A DNA stretch of 64,000 nt from Arthrobacter globiformis. Lineage in GTDB: Bacteria; Actinomycetota; Actinomycetes; Actinomycetales; Micrococcaceae. Below, piece after piece: positions 9,173-17,887 of this stretch. Numbering within the stretch: the first letter of the stretch is position 1; the number at the start of each line of letters is the position of its first letter. The DNA lies in assembly GCF_030818015.1 (NCBI RefSeq), contig NZ_JAUSZX010000001.1:4526001-4590000 (forward strand), written 5' to 3'. The notes under the pieces were generated by a model. That model saw only the letters and a list, made by a program, of their open reading frames with translations. It had not been told where the DNA came from and did no database searches. Position numbers and translations under genes: made by a program.

Positions 9173-9951
9173 CCGGTTGCCTTTGCCCATGAGGGTGCGG
9201 TCTCGCCTTTAGGCTTCCAGCCGAGCTCGAGCGAAATGGACATGGTTGTCGCCAGAAGGTCAGGAACGCTGCGGCGGAGCTCTTCCAGGCCGGTCTTCTC
9301 CCGGAACGTTGTAATTGATATGGCGCCGGCTACACGATCTGCGTGATCCCATACGGGTGCCGCTATGCAGTTCGAGACGATGTCGAACTCGCCGTCGTCC
9401 TCAGCCCATCCTCGAGCGCGTACCGTTTCAAGACGCTTCACAAATTCGGATCTGGAAGTGATGGAGTTGGGCGTCCGTTGTTCAAAGGTGGCGTTATCCA
9501 GGATGGACTCACGACGGGCACCATCAATGAACGCGAGAATGGCCTTACTGACCCCGGCTGTGTGGATGACTACGAATCCGCCGATTCTTGTGTTCAGGCT
9601 GATGGATTGTTCGGGTTCGACTTTATCGACATAGACAATGCGGCTGGCTTCCGGCACGGCGAACTGAACGGTGTGGCCAAGGTGTTCACTGAGCCGGACG
9701 ATGTGGGGGTGAACGACTGACCTGAGATCGAACTGTTCCAAGGCTGACTGTGCCAGGCCGGCGAGTCTGAACCCGACGCCGAAATAGCCGCGCTCGTCAG
9801 TCCGCACAAACCCCGCTTCGATCATGGTCTGCAGGATCCTGGATGCCGTTGTCCTGTGAACCCCCAGGTCTGCGGCAATGTCTTTCAGCGTCCGCGGGTG
9901 TTCACTGCAATACTCCAGAATTTGGATTGCCCGGGCTACCGTCTGCGACAT
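9169..9951 (-). CDS. IclR-family transcriptional regulator
   Basis: A 260-residue regulator. An N-terminal winged helix (TLKDIAADLGVHRTTASRIL, residues 21-40) is followed by the IclR effector-binding domain. It is divergent from the MFS-SDR-mutarotase operon and overlaps gntK downstream, so it most likely controls both transcripts in response to a sugar acid. The 428-nt divergent region contains three GTGCA-N5-TGCAC-type inverted repeats, which are the best candidates for its operators. The effector cannot be read from the sequence. Confidence 0.92.
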   Translation of the reverse strand: MSQTVARAIQILEYCSEHPRTLKDIAADLGVHRTTASRILQTMIEAGFVRTDERGYFGVGFRLAGLAQSALEQFDLRSVVHPHIVRLSEHLGHTVQFAVPEASRIVYVDKVEPEQSISLNTRIGGFVVIHTAGVSKAILAFIDGARRESILDNATFEQRTPNSITSRSEFVKRLETVRARGWAEDDGEFDIVSNCIAAPVWDHADRVAGAISITTFREKTGLEELRRSVPDLLATTMSISLELGWKPKGETAPSWAKATG

Positions 9952-10168
9952 GGTTTCTGCTCGATCCTGTGTTTTGGTGGTCGGTCGGGTTTACGGCTCA
10001 TCAGCTGATCAGGCTTCCCAGTTTAGACAGCGGGCCAACGCCTGAACCGTGCCGCCAGCCCGGTCTGCCCCTTTTCGCCCGGCGTGCCCCCGGCGCAGAG
10101 GACGATGACAGGTTTGTGCCCCAAAGAATCGGGCCCTATCTCCCTACAAGATCTCCCCCACAAGCTAG

Positions 10169-10303
10169 GTGCATCATGCGCACATGGGGTGTACAAATCT
10201 ACGACTCCGTCCGGGCGGCAGTCAAGGTGAATTGTCCCGGTTTAGCCAGAATAAACGGCCGCATCTGTGCATCTATTGCACTACGTGTGCATATGGTGCA
10301 CAC
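10169..10303. promoter_or_regulatory. Three IclR-type operator candidates
   Basis: Within the 428-nt divergent gap there are three related inverted repeats with identical 5-nt spacers. They are GTGCA-N5-CGCAC at 10169-10183, GTGCA-N5-TGCAC at 10267-10281, and the extended perfect GTGTGCA-N5-TGCACAC at 10285-10303. The last lies about 75 nt before the MFS start. Their repetition between a regulator and its divergent target suggests operator sites. No protein-binding evidence is available. Confidence 0.6.
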
Positions 10304-10379
10304 TGTTTCTCGAGTACGCCAGTCGTTTGGATCGCCAGATGATCCGTTTGCGGCTTTGAATTAAGCCAAAGGAGTCTTG

Positions 10380-11753
10380 ATGAAGACATTGATTTCCGCC
10401 AGGCAGCGCTCGGCCCAGCTCACCTTCGGGGAGCTTGGGGACCGGACCCTGGCAAAGGTACGGCGCCGGATCATCCCCGTGATCTGCCTTCTATATTTCG
10501 TCGCGTTTTTGGACCGGAACAACGTCGGTTTTGCCAAGCTGACCATGAGCCAAGACATCGGCCTGACTGCCTCGGCGTATGGTCTTGGTGCCGGTATTTT
10601 CTTTATTGGGTATGCCCTGTTCGAAGTCCCGAGCAATGGAGGCATGTACAGGTTCGGGGCGAGGAAGTGGATCGCCCGGATCCTGGTCAGCTGGGGCATC
10701 TGTGCCACCGCCATGGCGCTGGTCAGCGGTGAGACGACGTTCTACGTGATCCGTTTCCTGCTCGGAGCCGCCGAAGCCGGCTTCTTTCCCGCCGTTGTCT
10801 TCTACCTCACCCTGTGGTTCCCCGCCGCACAGCGGGTCACCGTCCTCGGGCTGTTCATCCTGGCCCAGCCGATCTCCAACGCCATCGGCGCACCCCTCTC
10901 CGGTCTTCTGCTGAACCTGGACGGGCTGCTGGGCCTCCATGGATGGCAGTGGCTGTACATCATTGAAGGCATCCCCGCCGTCATCCTGGGGTTCCTGGCC
11001 CCTCGCTTGTTGACCGACCGCCCCGAGGAGGCCCACTGGCTCCGTCCGGACGAACGCAGCTGGTTGAGCACGACCATGGCGAACGAGCTGGCGGAGAAGC
11101 AGCGCAGCGGTTCACACAGCTTCCTGGACGGGCTCAAAGACCGGCGCGCCCTCGTGTACGCGTTCTTGAACTTTGGCATGGTCTGCGGTATCTACGGCTT
11201 TGGATTGTGGCTGCCCACCGTGGTCGCCGGACTGGGCAAGCTCGATCCCGCCCAGGTTGGCTTCATCGTCGTCATCCCGTATGCGGCAGCAGCGTTCTTC
11301 GTCTTCTACTGGAGCCGCCGGTCCGACCGGACCGGCAAACGCGCAGTACACGCCAGCATCAGCATGCTCATCGCAGCATTCGGGCTGACGGGAGCCGCGT
11401 TCCTCCTCCCGGTCAACCCTGTCGCAGCACTGGTATTCCTCACGATTGCCGCCATGGGCGTGTTCTCCGCGACAGCGCCCCTCCTTTCCATGCCATCGGC
11501 CGCCTTGGGCGGCGCGGCCGCGGCTGCGGGCCTGGCGCTGGTCAACTCCATCGGAAACGTCGGAGGATTCGTAGCCCCCTACGCGGTCGGGCTGCTCAAC
11601 GACGCCACGCATAGCAACCTTGCCGGCTTGCTCTTCCTGGCCGCCTGCCTGGTGATTACGGCCATCGCCACGTTCCTCTACGCACGGAACCGGCCCGAAG
11701 GCACAGCCGCTCCCAGCGCCGTCGCAGCAGCCGAACTAGCCAAGACCAATTAG
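10380..11753 (+). CDS. MFS importer, anion:cation symporter type
   Basis: A 457-residue, twelve-helix permease. Early in the protein, LDRNNVGFAKL and the GAGIFFIGYALFEVPSN segment are characteristic of the ACS group (galactonate, glucarate, phthalate and similar acids). ATG 10380 is preferred to the TTG just before it because GGAG at 10371-10374 is at normal spacing. It is the first gene of a three-gene operon with an SDR dehydrogenase and an RbsD/FucU mutarotase, and is divergent from the IclR gene. A sugar acid is the likely cargo because a gluconokinase is encoded across the same control region. Confidence 0.88.
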   Translation: MKTLISARQRSAQLTFGELGDRTLAKVRRRIIPVICLLYFVAFLDRNNVGFAKLTMSQDIGLTASAYGLGAGIFFIGYALFEVPSNGGMYRFGARKWIARILVSWGICATAMALVSGETTFYVIRFLLGAAEAGFFPAVVFYLTLWFPAAQRVTVLGLFILAQPISNAIGAPLSGLLLNLDGLLGLHGWQWLYIIEGIPAVILGFLAPRLLTDRPEEAHWLRPDERSWLSTTMANELAEKQRSGSHSFLDGLKDRRALVYAFLNFGMVCGIYGFGLWLPTVVAGLGKLDPAQVGFIVVIPYAAAAFFVFYWSRRSDRTGKRAVHASISMLIAAFGLTGAAFLLPVNPVAALVFLTIAAMGVFSATAPLLSMPSAALGGAAAAAGLALVNSIGNVGGFVAPYAVGLLNDATHSNLAGLLFLAACLVITAIATFLYARNRPEGTAAPSAVAAAELAKTN

Positions 11754-11795
11754 TCGCAGCCGGAGAACCGGCTGGCATGAAAGGAACAAATCATC

Positions 11796-12557
11796 GTGTT
11801 TGAACAGTCACTGCGCGGAAAGACCGCTCTGATTACAGGCGGAGGCACCGGCATCGGCCAAGGCATCGCCCTCGCCCTCGCCAAGACCGGAGCCAGAATC
11901 GCCATCACCTACAACAACCACAAACCCGACCAGGATTTCGCCGATGAAGTGGAACGCCACACGGGACACCCCCTTACCTCCCTGCAGCTGGACGCGACCA
12001 TCGAAACGGAAGTCCAGAGGACAGTCGAGGCCCTCGGCCGCGACTTTGGCCGGCTGGACATTCTTGTCAACAATGTCGGCGGGCTCATTCAGCGCTCTGC
12101 CATCGGCGATATGGATTTCAAACTCTGGAAGCAGGTCCTGGCCGTCAACCTGGACAGCACCTTCCTCATGACCCACTTCGCCCTGCCACTGATCAACGGC
12201 GGCGGCCGCATCATCAATGTCGCCTCGCTGGCAGGCCGTAATGGCGGACACGCCGGGGCGACAGCCTACGCCACATCCAAAGCCGGCATCTTTGGCTTCA
12301 CCCGTGGGCTTTCAAAAGAGTTGGCATCATCCGGTATCACCGTCAATGCCTTGGCCCCTGGCTTCATCGAAGCGACACCCTTCCACGACACCTTCACCAC
12401 TTCCGAGTCCAAAGCCGCCACGATCGAGACGATCCCGCTCGGAAGGGCCGGAGTTCCCGAAGACGTAGCCGGGGCAGCGTTGTGGCTTGCCTCCGAGCAC
12501 GCGCGCTTCGTCACAGGCACAGTTGTCGACATCAACGGCGGACAGTACTTCGCATGA
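11796..12557 (+). CDS. SDR-family dehydrogenase
   Basis: A 253-residue short-chain dehydrogenase. It shows the nucleotide motif TGGGTGIGQG near the N terminus, NNVG in the middle, the catalytic Ser region and YATSK, and the C-terminal substrate loop. Length is standard. The GTG start at 11796 follows AAGGAAC. It lies between an acid-sugar importer and a mutarotase, so it probably interconverts a sugar acid and its keto form before gluconokinase acts. The exact substrate is not readable. Its stop overlaps the next start by 4 nt. Confidence 0.9.
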   Translation: MFEQSLRGKTALITGGGTGIGQGIALALAKTGARIAITYNNHKPDQDFADEVERHTGHPLTSLQLDATIETEVQRTVEALGRDFGRLDILVNNVGGLIQRSAIGDMDFKLWKQVLAVNLDSTFLMTHFALPLINGGGRIINVASLAGRNGGHAGATAYATSKAGIFGFTRGLSKELASSGITVNALAPGFIEATPFHDTFTTSESKAATIETIPLGRAGVPEDVAGAALWLASEHARFVTGTVVDINGGQYFA

Positions 12558-12979
12558 TCACCGGCCAACTGACGCATCCACGCATCATCTCAGCGCTGGC
12601 AGCAGCTGGCCACGGTGCCACAGTCCTCATCACCGACGGACACTATTCAGCAGCCACGGCAGTCGGACCAAACGCACAAACCGTCTACCTGAACCTGCAG
12701 GCAGACTTTCCAACAGTGCCCCAGGTCCTGGCCGTCGTCCTGGGCACCGTCCGAATCGAAAAACTAACGCGGATCACGCCCTCCGAAGACGCAACTCCAT
12801 GCCTCGTTCATGCACAAATCGATGACCTAACGCCCGAAGGCACCGAAACAGAGTTCGTTGACCGGTTCGAATTCTATAGTCTCGCCCGATCACAGAATCT
12901 TGCCTTGTGCATCGTGACGGGCGACTCACGGCGCTTCGCGAACGCACTGCTGACCGTGGGCGTACTCCAAAGGGGCTAA
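12554..12979 (+). CDS. RbsD/FucU-family sugar mutarotase
   Basis: A 141-residue RbsD/FucU-fold protein that interconverts sugar anomers. The family signatures are the start region HPRIISALAAAGHGATVLITDGHY and, near the C terminus, a conserved region around FYSLARSQ and VTGDSRRFAN. ATG 12554 overlaps the SDR stop (ATGA), giving translational coupling. In this operon it would present the correct anomer or lactone-forming sugar to the dehydrogenase. Fucose or a related aldose is possible, since FucU-type proteins of this length act on fucose, but this is inference. Confidence 0.85.
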   Translation: MITGQLTHPRIISALAAAGHGATVLITDGHYSAATAVGPNAQTVYLNLQADFPTVPQVLAVVLGTVRIEKLTRITPSEDATPCLVHAQIDDLTPEGTETEFVDRFEFYSLARSQNLALCIVTGDSRRFANALLTVGVLQRG

Positions 12980-13083
12980 AACGCTGAGTGAACGTCTGAC
13001 ACCAATAACCAGAATGGTATCTGCGTTCGGGCATGCACCAACACTTTCTAGGCTCCCCGTCGCTCTGCAGTAACGAGCGACCG

Positions 13084-13132
13084 GGTGACCGTGCCGGTCA
13101 CAGGCGGTGGCTGCTGTGACCGGCCCGTCACC
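13084..13132 (+). terminator. Long hairpin after the mutarotase operon
   Basis: A perfect 11-bp stem (GCCGGTCACAG at 13093-13103 with CTGTGACCGGC at 13114-13124) is extended by an outer GGTGAC/GTCACC pair. There is no T-run. It probably ends the operon that stops at 12979, although it also precedes the gene at 13172. Confidence 0.5.
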
Positions 13133-13171
13133 GTGGCCGATGAGCTGTGCACGCCCGCTTAGAATGCTCCT

Positions 13172-13618
13172 GTGAAGCGGACTTATCACTCGGGTTCCAT
13201 GAGAAAGCCTCCTGGCGTGCACCCCAACAGCGTGCAGCCCAACAACGATCCCAACCAGCGCCCCAGTAACAGAAGCCTCCGCTTCTGGTCTGGATACTGG
13301 GCCGTGTTTTGGACTCTCTTACTTGGGGTGGGGTCCGCGGTTGGATACGTTTTCCTGAGCAACGTGATCATCGGGCGACCCATTGGCATCCTGTCGGTCC
13401 TGTTCTTCGTGCTCGGATGCGGACTCGGGCTGGGTCTCTGTCTCCCCGAGCACTTCAAAGTCGCCCGTAAGAAGCGGGCCGAGTTTGTGAGGGCTGGCGG
13501 TGATCCTACGGGAATTACTCCTTGGATGTTCGGTGCGATGAGAGGAAGCATCACTGAGGACGGTGTGTGGGAGTGGTACACCCCGTCGGGCTCAAGCGGA
13601 GAGTCAAGTGCGATGTAG
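13172..13618 (+). CDS. Small two-helix membrane protein
   Basis: A 148-residue protein I do not recognise. A polar N-terminal 45 residues is followed by two hydrophobic segments (about 48-70 and 77-96) and a cytosolic tail with a Trp-rich end. GTG 13172 is supported as a leaderless start by TAGAAT at 13160-13165, six bases upstream; ATG 13199 is the alternative. It is the last gene before the first of the closely spaced repeat sites, and a short terminator follows site B. Confidence 0.6.
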   Translation: MKRTYHSGSMRKPPGVHPNSVQPNNDPNQRPSNRSLRFWSGYWAVFWTLLLGVGSAVGYVFLSNVIIGRPIGILSVLFFVLGCGLGLGLCLPEHFKVARKKRAEFVRAGGDPTGITPWMFGAMRGSITEDGVWEWYTPSGSSGESSAM

Positions 13619-13695
13619 TCTCGCGTATCCGTTCTGGCGCGGGGCCCCTATGCGCAGGCGTTAATTGCGGGGACTTCTCGGACCACTCCCGCAGG

Positions 13696-13721
13696 TTGAC
13701 GAAACGTCGGTTATCGGCGTT
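13696..13721 (+). repeat. Directional repeat site B
   Basis: Copy B: TTGACGAAACGT, then CGGTTATCGGCGTT. Its right flank (CCAAAATGCCCGG, then GAGAGGCCC) is shared with copy H, so the similarity extends about 40 nt beyond the core. Confidence 0.85.
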
Positions 13722-13740
13722 CCAAAATGCCCGGGGGAGA

Positions 13741-13760
13741 GGCCCAAAAGGGCCTTTTCC
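13741..13760. terminator. Short terminator GGCCC-AAAA-GGGCC
   Basis: A 5-bp GC stem with an A4 loop is followed by TTTTCC, so it can end transcription from the gene at 13172. A similar hairpin follows copy H, so it may be part of the longer repeat unit. Confidence 0.5.
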
Positions 13761-14447
13761 TTACCTCCCGATGAGCGACCTGTCAGACGGCGGCGGGGCT
13801 GCCTGCGGATCTTCGTCGATGCTGTAGATAGTTTCGAATCTGTCGGTGATCCTGGTGATGTCCTCAAGCGTGATGCTAATGAAGGCTGACCGCTTCTTCA
13901 GGTGCAGGAAGAGCTCTGTTGACGGCCATGTCATCTGGTCAACATATGTCCCGAATGATCGCCCGCTGGCTCTCGTGTAGGCCGACAGAGCCTGTTGGCC
14001 CGTGATCCTTCTGCCGTATGTAAGCTCGATGTCGACATCACCTATTGGATCTATTTCCGGGCTGAGGTAGCTCCCGAAGACCCTGAGCGTATCGATGAAC
14101 ATGGGCTTGCCCGGGTCCGCGTTGTAGGCCTGTGCCCGTTCCAGCAACTCGGAAACGAGCCGGTCTGCAGTCCTTCTGCTGATCGGTTTTCCGAAGCTGG
14201 CCATCGCCAGGGCATTTCCTTGAATGGTCGTGTCCCACCAGACGTCTCCGTCGTCATCGACGCGGACCCTCTCCATATATCCGGCAGCTTCCAGCCCCGC
14301 AAAGACCGCATCCAGTTCATATCCGGCGTCTTCGAGCAGGTCTGCGACGGCTTCTGCGACCATCTCCCGGCCTCTGAACTTACGCACAATCGCACGAGCC
14401 AGCTCGGCCGGCAGTCCAGCGATAGCATCGGTTTTTGAAACCCTCAT
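13761..14447 (-). CDS. Nucleotidyltransferase-fold protein
   Basis: A 228-residue protein. The first 75 residues look like a small helical, possibly HTH-like region. Near residue 115 there is a polymerase-beta-type nucleotidyltransferase motif, FGSY followed about ten residues later by GDVDIEL, meaning the Gly-Ser and Asp-x-Asp metal ligands are present. Proteins of this fold include antitoxin-type and antiviral nucleotidyltransferases, but the target here is unknown. ATG 14447 is chosen over the in-frame TTG two codons earlier. It is the only gene between repeat sites B and C, and is encoded against the direction of the sites. Confidence 0.7.
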   Translation of the reverse strand: MRVSKTDAIAGLPAELARAIVRKFRGREMVAEAVADLLEDAGYELDAVFAGLEAAGYMERVRVDDDGDVWWDTTIQGNALAMASFGKPISRRTADRLVSELLERAQAYNADPGKPMFIDTLRVFGSYLSPEIDPIGDVDIELTYGRRITGQQALSAYTRASGRSFGTYVDQMTWPSTELFLHLKKRSAFISITLEDITRITDRFETIYSIDEDPQAAPPPSDRSLIGR

Positions 14448-14496
14448 GCCCAAAGCCTAAGCACCAAACAGCGGAAGTCTTCGATCGTTGCGCAGG

Positions 14497-14522
14497 TCGT
14501 CGAAAGGTCCATTATCGGCGCT
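14497..14522 (+). repeat. Directional repeat site C
   Basis: Copy C: TCGTCGAAAGGT, then CCATTATCGGCGCTT. It is in the same orientation as all other copies and lies 50 nt upstream of the start of the minus-strand gene at 14447. Confidence 0.8.
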
Positions 14523-14787
14523 TATATTTTGGCCGAGGAAAGGTAGGAGGAGCGCAAGGGCATGGCCTCGGTCTAGGCTGACTCCCGTGGTTCCCCCGTT
14601 TATCCAGCCGGCTCGACCAGGTAGGGGCCCGTTGTTCCGGACGCGGTTTGCGACCGGGCCCGCGAGTTTCACCTCTTTCACCAGTTTCACCTGCTTTCAC
14701 CTCGAAGTCTGGAGATCAGGGAGGGCCCGGGTCGACCGCGCGGCAACGGCACGGACGGAAGCGTCAAGGGATGCCATGACCCCCGGC

Positions 14788-14913
14788 TTAGCGTCCCATC
14801 ACTTCGAGCACGTCGAATACGGTGCGGAGCAGGGCGAGGGCGAGGCTGCATGCCGCTATCCACAGCCCTGCGATCTGGACCCGTGTCGCTTTGCCGCTGC
14901 CTTTTTCATTCAC
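14788..14913 (-). CDS. Possible 41-aa single-helix membrane peptide
   Basis: A small frame with a basic N terminus (Asn-Glu-Lys-Gly-Ser-Gly-Lys), one hydrophobic segment of about 19 residues with Leu/Ala repeats, and an acidic end. GTG 14913 follows AAGGAG, although the spacing of 13 nt is long. It is a small cargo candidate between sites C and E. Existence as a gene is uncertain. Confidence 0.35.
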   Translation of the reverse strand: MNEKGSGKATRVQIAGLWIAACSLALALLRTVFDVLEVMGR

Positions 14914-15377
14914 CTGAGACCACCTGCTCCTTCGAATTGGGTGACCATCGTAGTCGCGGGGCGCTGACACTTTTGGGGAGCCGGACACACCCCGCGGGAC
15001 CGCCATGCACAGCATGTCCACCGCCTGTCCCGTACTGGATCAGGGACCTGTGAAGAATTGCGTCAGCGTTATGCACCGGAAATTGCCGGCGTGTCCGAGC
15101 CTCCGTGAGTGTCGGCGACCATCGAGGCTCTCACGGAGCATCCTGCACTGACCAACACGCCTGCTCGTAGGTTCGTTCTGAACGGGCCAGCCGGCGCCGC
15201 CACTGTCGTATGAGCGCTGCGACGGCCGATGCGCCCGCCTGTGCGAGACGGGTGTCTTGATCGTCAACTCAATCAGTGGCGGGCAGCCCGTCGGGCGATG
15301 GAACTACCGCTAACCCCTTACGGGCGGGTATTGGCGCTTCTCTTGACCCTTTGGTGACGTCAAGCTAGCTTGACTTC
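14914..15377. other. Non-coding gap with a degenerate repeat copy
   Basis: No supported gene. The only recognisable item is a decayed site D at 15318-15339 (TTACGGGCGGG, then TATTGGCGCTT), four bases shorter than the consensus. The promoter of the gene at 15378 occupies the right end. Confidence 0.4.
15343..15374 (+). promoter_or_regulatory. Promoter with overlapping palindrome
   Basis: TTGACC at 15343-15348 and TAGCTT at 15366-15371 are 17 nt apart and place the transcript start at about 15378, the ATG itself. The perfect 16-bp palindrome GTCAAGCTAGCTTGAC (15359-15374) overlaps the -10 box. This is a good operator for autorepression by the HTH-containing product. Confidence 0.6.
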
Positions 15378-15800
15378 ATGGATGGTGATGCGGCGTCGGT
15401 GGAGCAAGCACTGAGCAGCGGTGATGTCCACGAGTTGCTCAAGGTGTGGGAAGACTTCAACAGCGGCGAGACCTGGCGCGAAGTGTCTGCCACCGGCAGC
15501 GACCAGGCGCGGGAGGCCGCAGCACAGTTCCTTGCGGGGGTAAGGGAAGTCGCAGCGCTTGAGGCGCTACGCGCGAACGCGAAGGCCGTCGAGCTGCTCA
15601 CGGCCAGGCGCTGGTACGTCATCAAATCCGCGCGTGAGGGTGGCGCCATGTGGGCCCAGATCGGCGAAGCATTGGGGATCACGAAACAGGCCGCCCATGA
15701 CTTCTACCGTCGCAAGATCGAAGAACAGGAAAAGTACCTGCCTGACCTTCACGACGCGGCAGCCGCGCGTGCGGTTCTGGAAGAAGTGAAGGAAGACTAG
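15378..15800 (+). CDS. HTH-containing hypothetical protein
   Basis: A 140-residue protein, helical and charged. Residues 89-115 (AMWAQIGEALGITKQAAHDFYRRKI region) read as a helix-turn-helix of the sigma-factor or small-regulator type. The N-terminal 80 residues show no known domain. There is no ribosome site, but a promoter puts the transcript start at the ATG, so the mRNA is probably leaderless, and a palindrome overlapping the -10 suggests self-repression. Similar proteins occur in actinobacterial genomes as unknowns. It is a single cargo gene between degenerate sites D and E. Confidence 0.7.
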   Translation: MDGDAASVEQALSSGDVHELLKVWEDFNSGETWREVSATGSDQAREAAAQFLAGVREVAALEALRANAKAVELLTARRWYVIKSAREGGAMWAQIGEALGITKQAAHDFYRRKIEEQEKYLPDLHDAAAARAVLEEVKED

Positions 15801-15866
15801 CCGGGGCTCCCGTACTCAGCCTCGCCCGGAGGTGGAGAATGACTCGTCGGACTACTCCCCCCAAGG

Positions 15867-15884
15867 TTGACGAACACAGGCGTT
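15867..15884 (+). repeat. Directional repeat site E (internally deleted)
   Basis: TTGACGAACAC is followed directly by AGGCGTT, so the central TTATC block is missing. The right flank (CAAACAACGGGAGTAGAAGTAGC, 15885-15907) matches the right flank of copy F over GGGAGTAGAAGTAGC, which confirms the relationship. Confidence 0.6.
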
Positions 15885-16143
15885 CAAACAACGGGAGTAG
15901 AAGTAGCTTCGGGAACTCCCGTTCCATGGTCGATCCCGGTGTTTCCCCGGGTCAAAGTGCGCGACGCCGCAAGAGAATTTCGCTGCGGTCATCCGATGTG
16001 CAGCGATCGGCGCCAAAGCTATAGGTCCCCAAACAGCCAGAATCTATCCTCTTCGCCATTCCACATTTTCCGATACAAAAAGGGCCATTCCTCCTAAAAT
16101 TGTTTCATCGCTTCAAAGCGTTTGGCGGGAAAGGAGAGGAAAA

Positions 16144-16614
16144 ATGAACAAGACATTGAATGCAAAGCAATGGCCACTCATCCTCGGCGCATCGGCCGCA
16201 CTGGTCCTGTCCGCGTGCTCAGGCGGTGGCACGGAGGAACCGTCGGCCGGCCCGCAGTCAGGGGAAACAGCCAAGGCCGCGTCGAAGGCTCCCGCCGCCC
16301 CGAAGGCTCCCGCCGCCCCCGCCATGACCGCGGGGCAGAAGAACGCCCTGGGCAAGGCTGAGAGCTACCTGTCGGTGTCGGCGTTCTCCCGCCCCGGCCT
16401 GATCAAGCAACTGGAGTTCGAGAAGTATCCAACTAAGGATGCGACGTGGGCGGTCGATCACCTCAAAGTCAACTGGAAGGAGCAGGCCGCGAAGAAGGCG
16501 AAGAGCTATCTGGATACGTCGTCGTTCTCGCACCAGGGCTTGGTCGACCAGTTGGTGTTCGAGGGATTCACCGCGGCCGAGGCTGAATACGGTGTCACCA
16601 AGGCCGGGCTCTAA
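16144..16614 (+). CDS. Ltp-family lipoprotein
   Basis: A 156-residue lipoprotein with a signal ending in Leu-Ser-Ala-Cys near residue 26, a Lys/Ala/Pro linker, and then two tandem repeats of about 47 residues. The repeats begin ALGKAESYLSVSAFS and AAKKAKSYLDTSSFS, each followed by a GL-x-x-QL-x-FE segment. This double repeat is the Ltp fold. The family member from Streptococcus phage TP-J34 blocks DNA entry by incoming phage, so a superinfection-exclusion role is plausible but not shown here. A strong ribosome site (AAAGGAGAGG) precedes ATG 16144. It is the only gene between sites E and F. Confidence 0.82.
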   Translation: MNKTLNAKQWPLILGASAALVLSACSGGGTEEPSAGPQSGETAKAASKAPAAPKAPAAPAMTAGQKNALGKAESYLSVSAFSRPGLIKQLEFEKYPTKDATWAVDHLKVNWKEQAAKKAKSYLDTSSFSHQGLVDQLVFEGFTAAEAEYGVTKAGL

Positions 16615-17203
16615 AATCGGACGCCCGGCCATATTCAAGAGGCGGTGTATGCCTGGTTTCCCAGCGCTCAGAAAGAAGAACCGGCGGTACCCACAGCCGC
16701 AACTGCCTCTTCAGGGGATCGGTTCCGGCAAGGGGACGGGGTTGGCGACCTGCCAGTGGTAGTTCCTGAATACATCCCATTCGGAGCAGGCGTCCCCGCA
16801 GCCGTCCGAATGGTGGATGGCCACCAAATCAAGATGACCAAGGAGGGCACCTGTAATCAGGGGGCCACCTTTCACGGCCATGACGAGAAGGTCGGGCCGG
16901 GACCGGTCAGGCACGCTGCTGGCGTGGATCCCGAGCCGACCCCGGTAGCTGGTGGCCCGAGGTGCAGCTGCTTCATGCTCTTGGGCGAGGTGTGGACTGG
17001 CATGCCCCTAAACCATGGGGAGCCAGCGGCGGCCAGGTTAAAGACCGGCACGGCCTCCACTGGCTAATAGGCTACGAACCCCAGCCGTAGCTTGACGGAA
17101 TCTCCATTATCGGGCGTTAAAAGCGTGGGAGTAGAAGTAGCTGCAAGAAGTCCTGCCCATGAAAAACTCTGTCTTGCGAAGTTCGTCATGATGCCGCTGG
17201 GTG
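16615..17203. other. Gap holding site F only
   Basis: I see no supported gene here. The open frames have random composition and no ribosome sites. The right end holds repeat site F with its extended flank GGGAGTAGAAGTAGC. Confidence 0.5.
17092..17118 (+). repeat. Directional repeat site F
   Basis: The copy closest to the consensus: TTGACGGAATCT, then CCATTATCGGGCGTT, with one extra G. It is preceded by CCGTAGC, as in M and H, and followed by AAAAGCGT and GGGAGTAGAAGTAGC. Confidence 0.9.
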
Positions 17204-17887
17204 TCATCCGGCGGACGGCTCGGCTCGCGGGTCACGGCAGTCCCATTGACCATGGTCCAACGGTTGTTTGTTCGAAGTGATCCAACCCCACGGAAACCAC
17301 CAAGCCCTGCGAACGGAGATCCGGAACCACTGGCCCCTTGATTCGGCATCGAGTTTCTTAATGAGCCTGTGGAGTACCGAGTATGTGAGCCGGTCATCGG
17401 GCACGAAAACGTTCGCCCAGGAGCCGGCACCAACTACGCCGCCTATGAAGTAGTCGAACTCAACGAGTGGATAATCATCTCGGAGCATCACCGACACTTC
17501 GGCGAGCAAAGCCACGATGTCCGCCGCGGGAATAGCTGTCGGGAGCTTCCACCCGCTTCTGCTCACGTCGATCGAGCTTTCGAGCCGGACAGTGAGTTTG
17601 GGAAGATGGTGCCGTACGCGCCTGCGGGCCCTTTCCGCTTGCATTTTTGCAAGCATTTTAGCCATCGATATGGATAGACCTGCCGCCGCTTTGACAACTT
17701 CTGGTCCTCCTGCGGCCGCTCCTATTCCAGGAGCAATGCCTGGTCCGGCGGAAACCCCATTGGTGGCCAAAAAGTTTGTGATGCTCGAGACGATTTCGTC
17801 TCGAGGGGGTTCGTGCATCGTATGCGGGAAGCCTGTGCATGAGATTTCAAGCGTCAGTTTAGGTATATCCGTGATAGCTGCAGCCAT
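17204..17887 (-). CDS. Hypothetical protein, 227 aa
   Basis: I do not recognise this protein. A Gly/Ala/Pro-rich stretch (about residues 45-70) could be a membrane-interacting or flexible segment. It is followed by a basic region and a C-terminal half with many aromatic residues (Trp-Trp-Phe-Pro-Trp-Gly-Trp near 195). AGAAAGAGAG lies just before ATG 17887. It is the single gene between sites F and G, encoded against the sites. Confidence 0.6.
   Translation of the reverse strand: MAAAITDIPKLTLEISCTGFPHTMHEPPRDEIVSSITNFLATNGVSAGPGIAPGIGAAAGGPEVVKAAAGLSISMAKMLAKMQAERARRRVRHHLPKLTVRLESSIDVSRSGWKLPTAIPAADIVALLAEVSVMLRDDYPLVEFDYFIGGVVGAGSWANVFVPDDRLTYSVLHRLIKKLDAESRGQWFRISVRRAWWFPWGWITSNKQPLDHGQWDCRDPRAEPSAG

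Noticed and set aside
16645..17067. Plus-strand frame of 140 codons after the Ltp lipoprotein gene
   Set aside because: No ribosome site, no recognisable domain, arbitrary composition.
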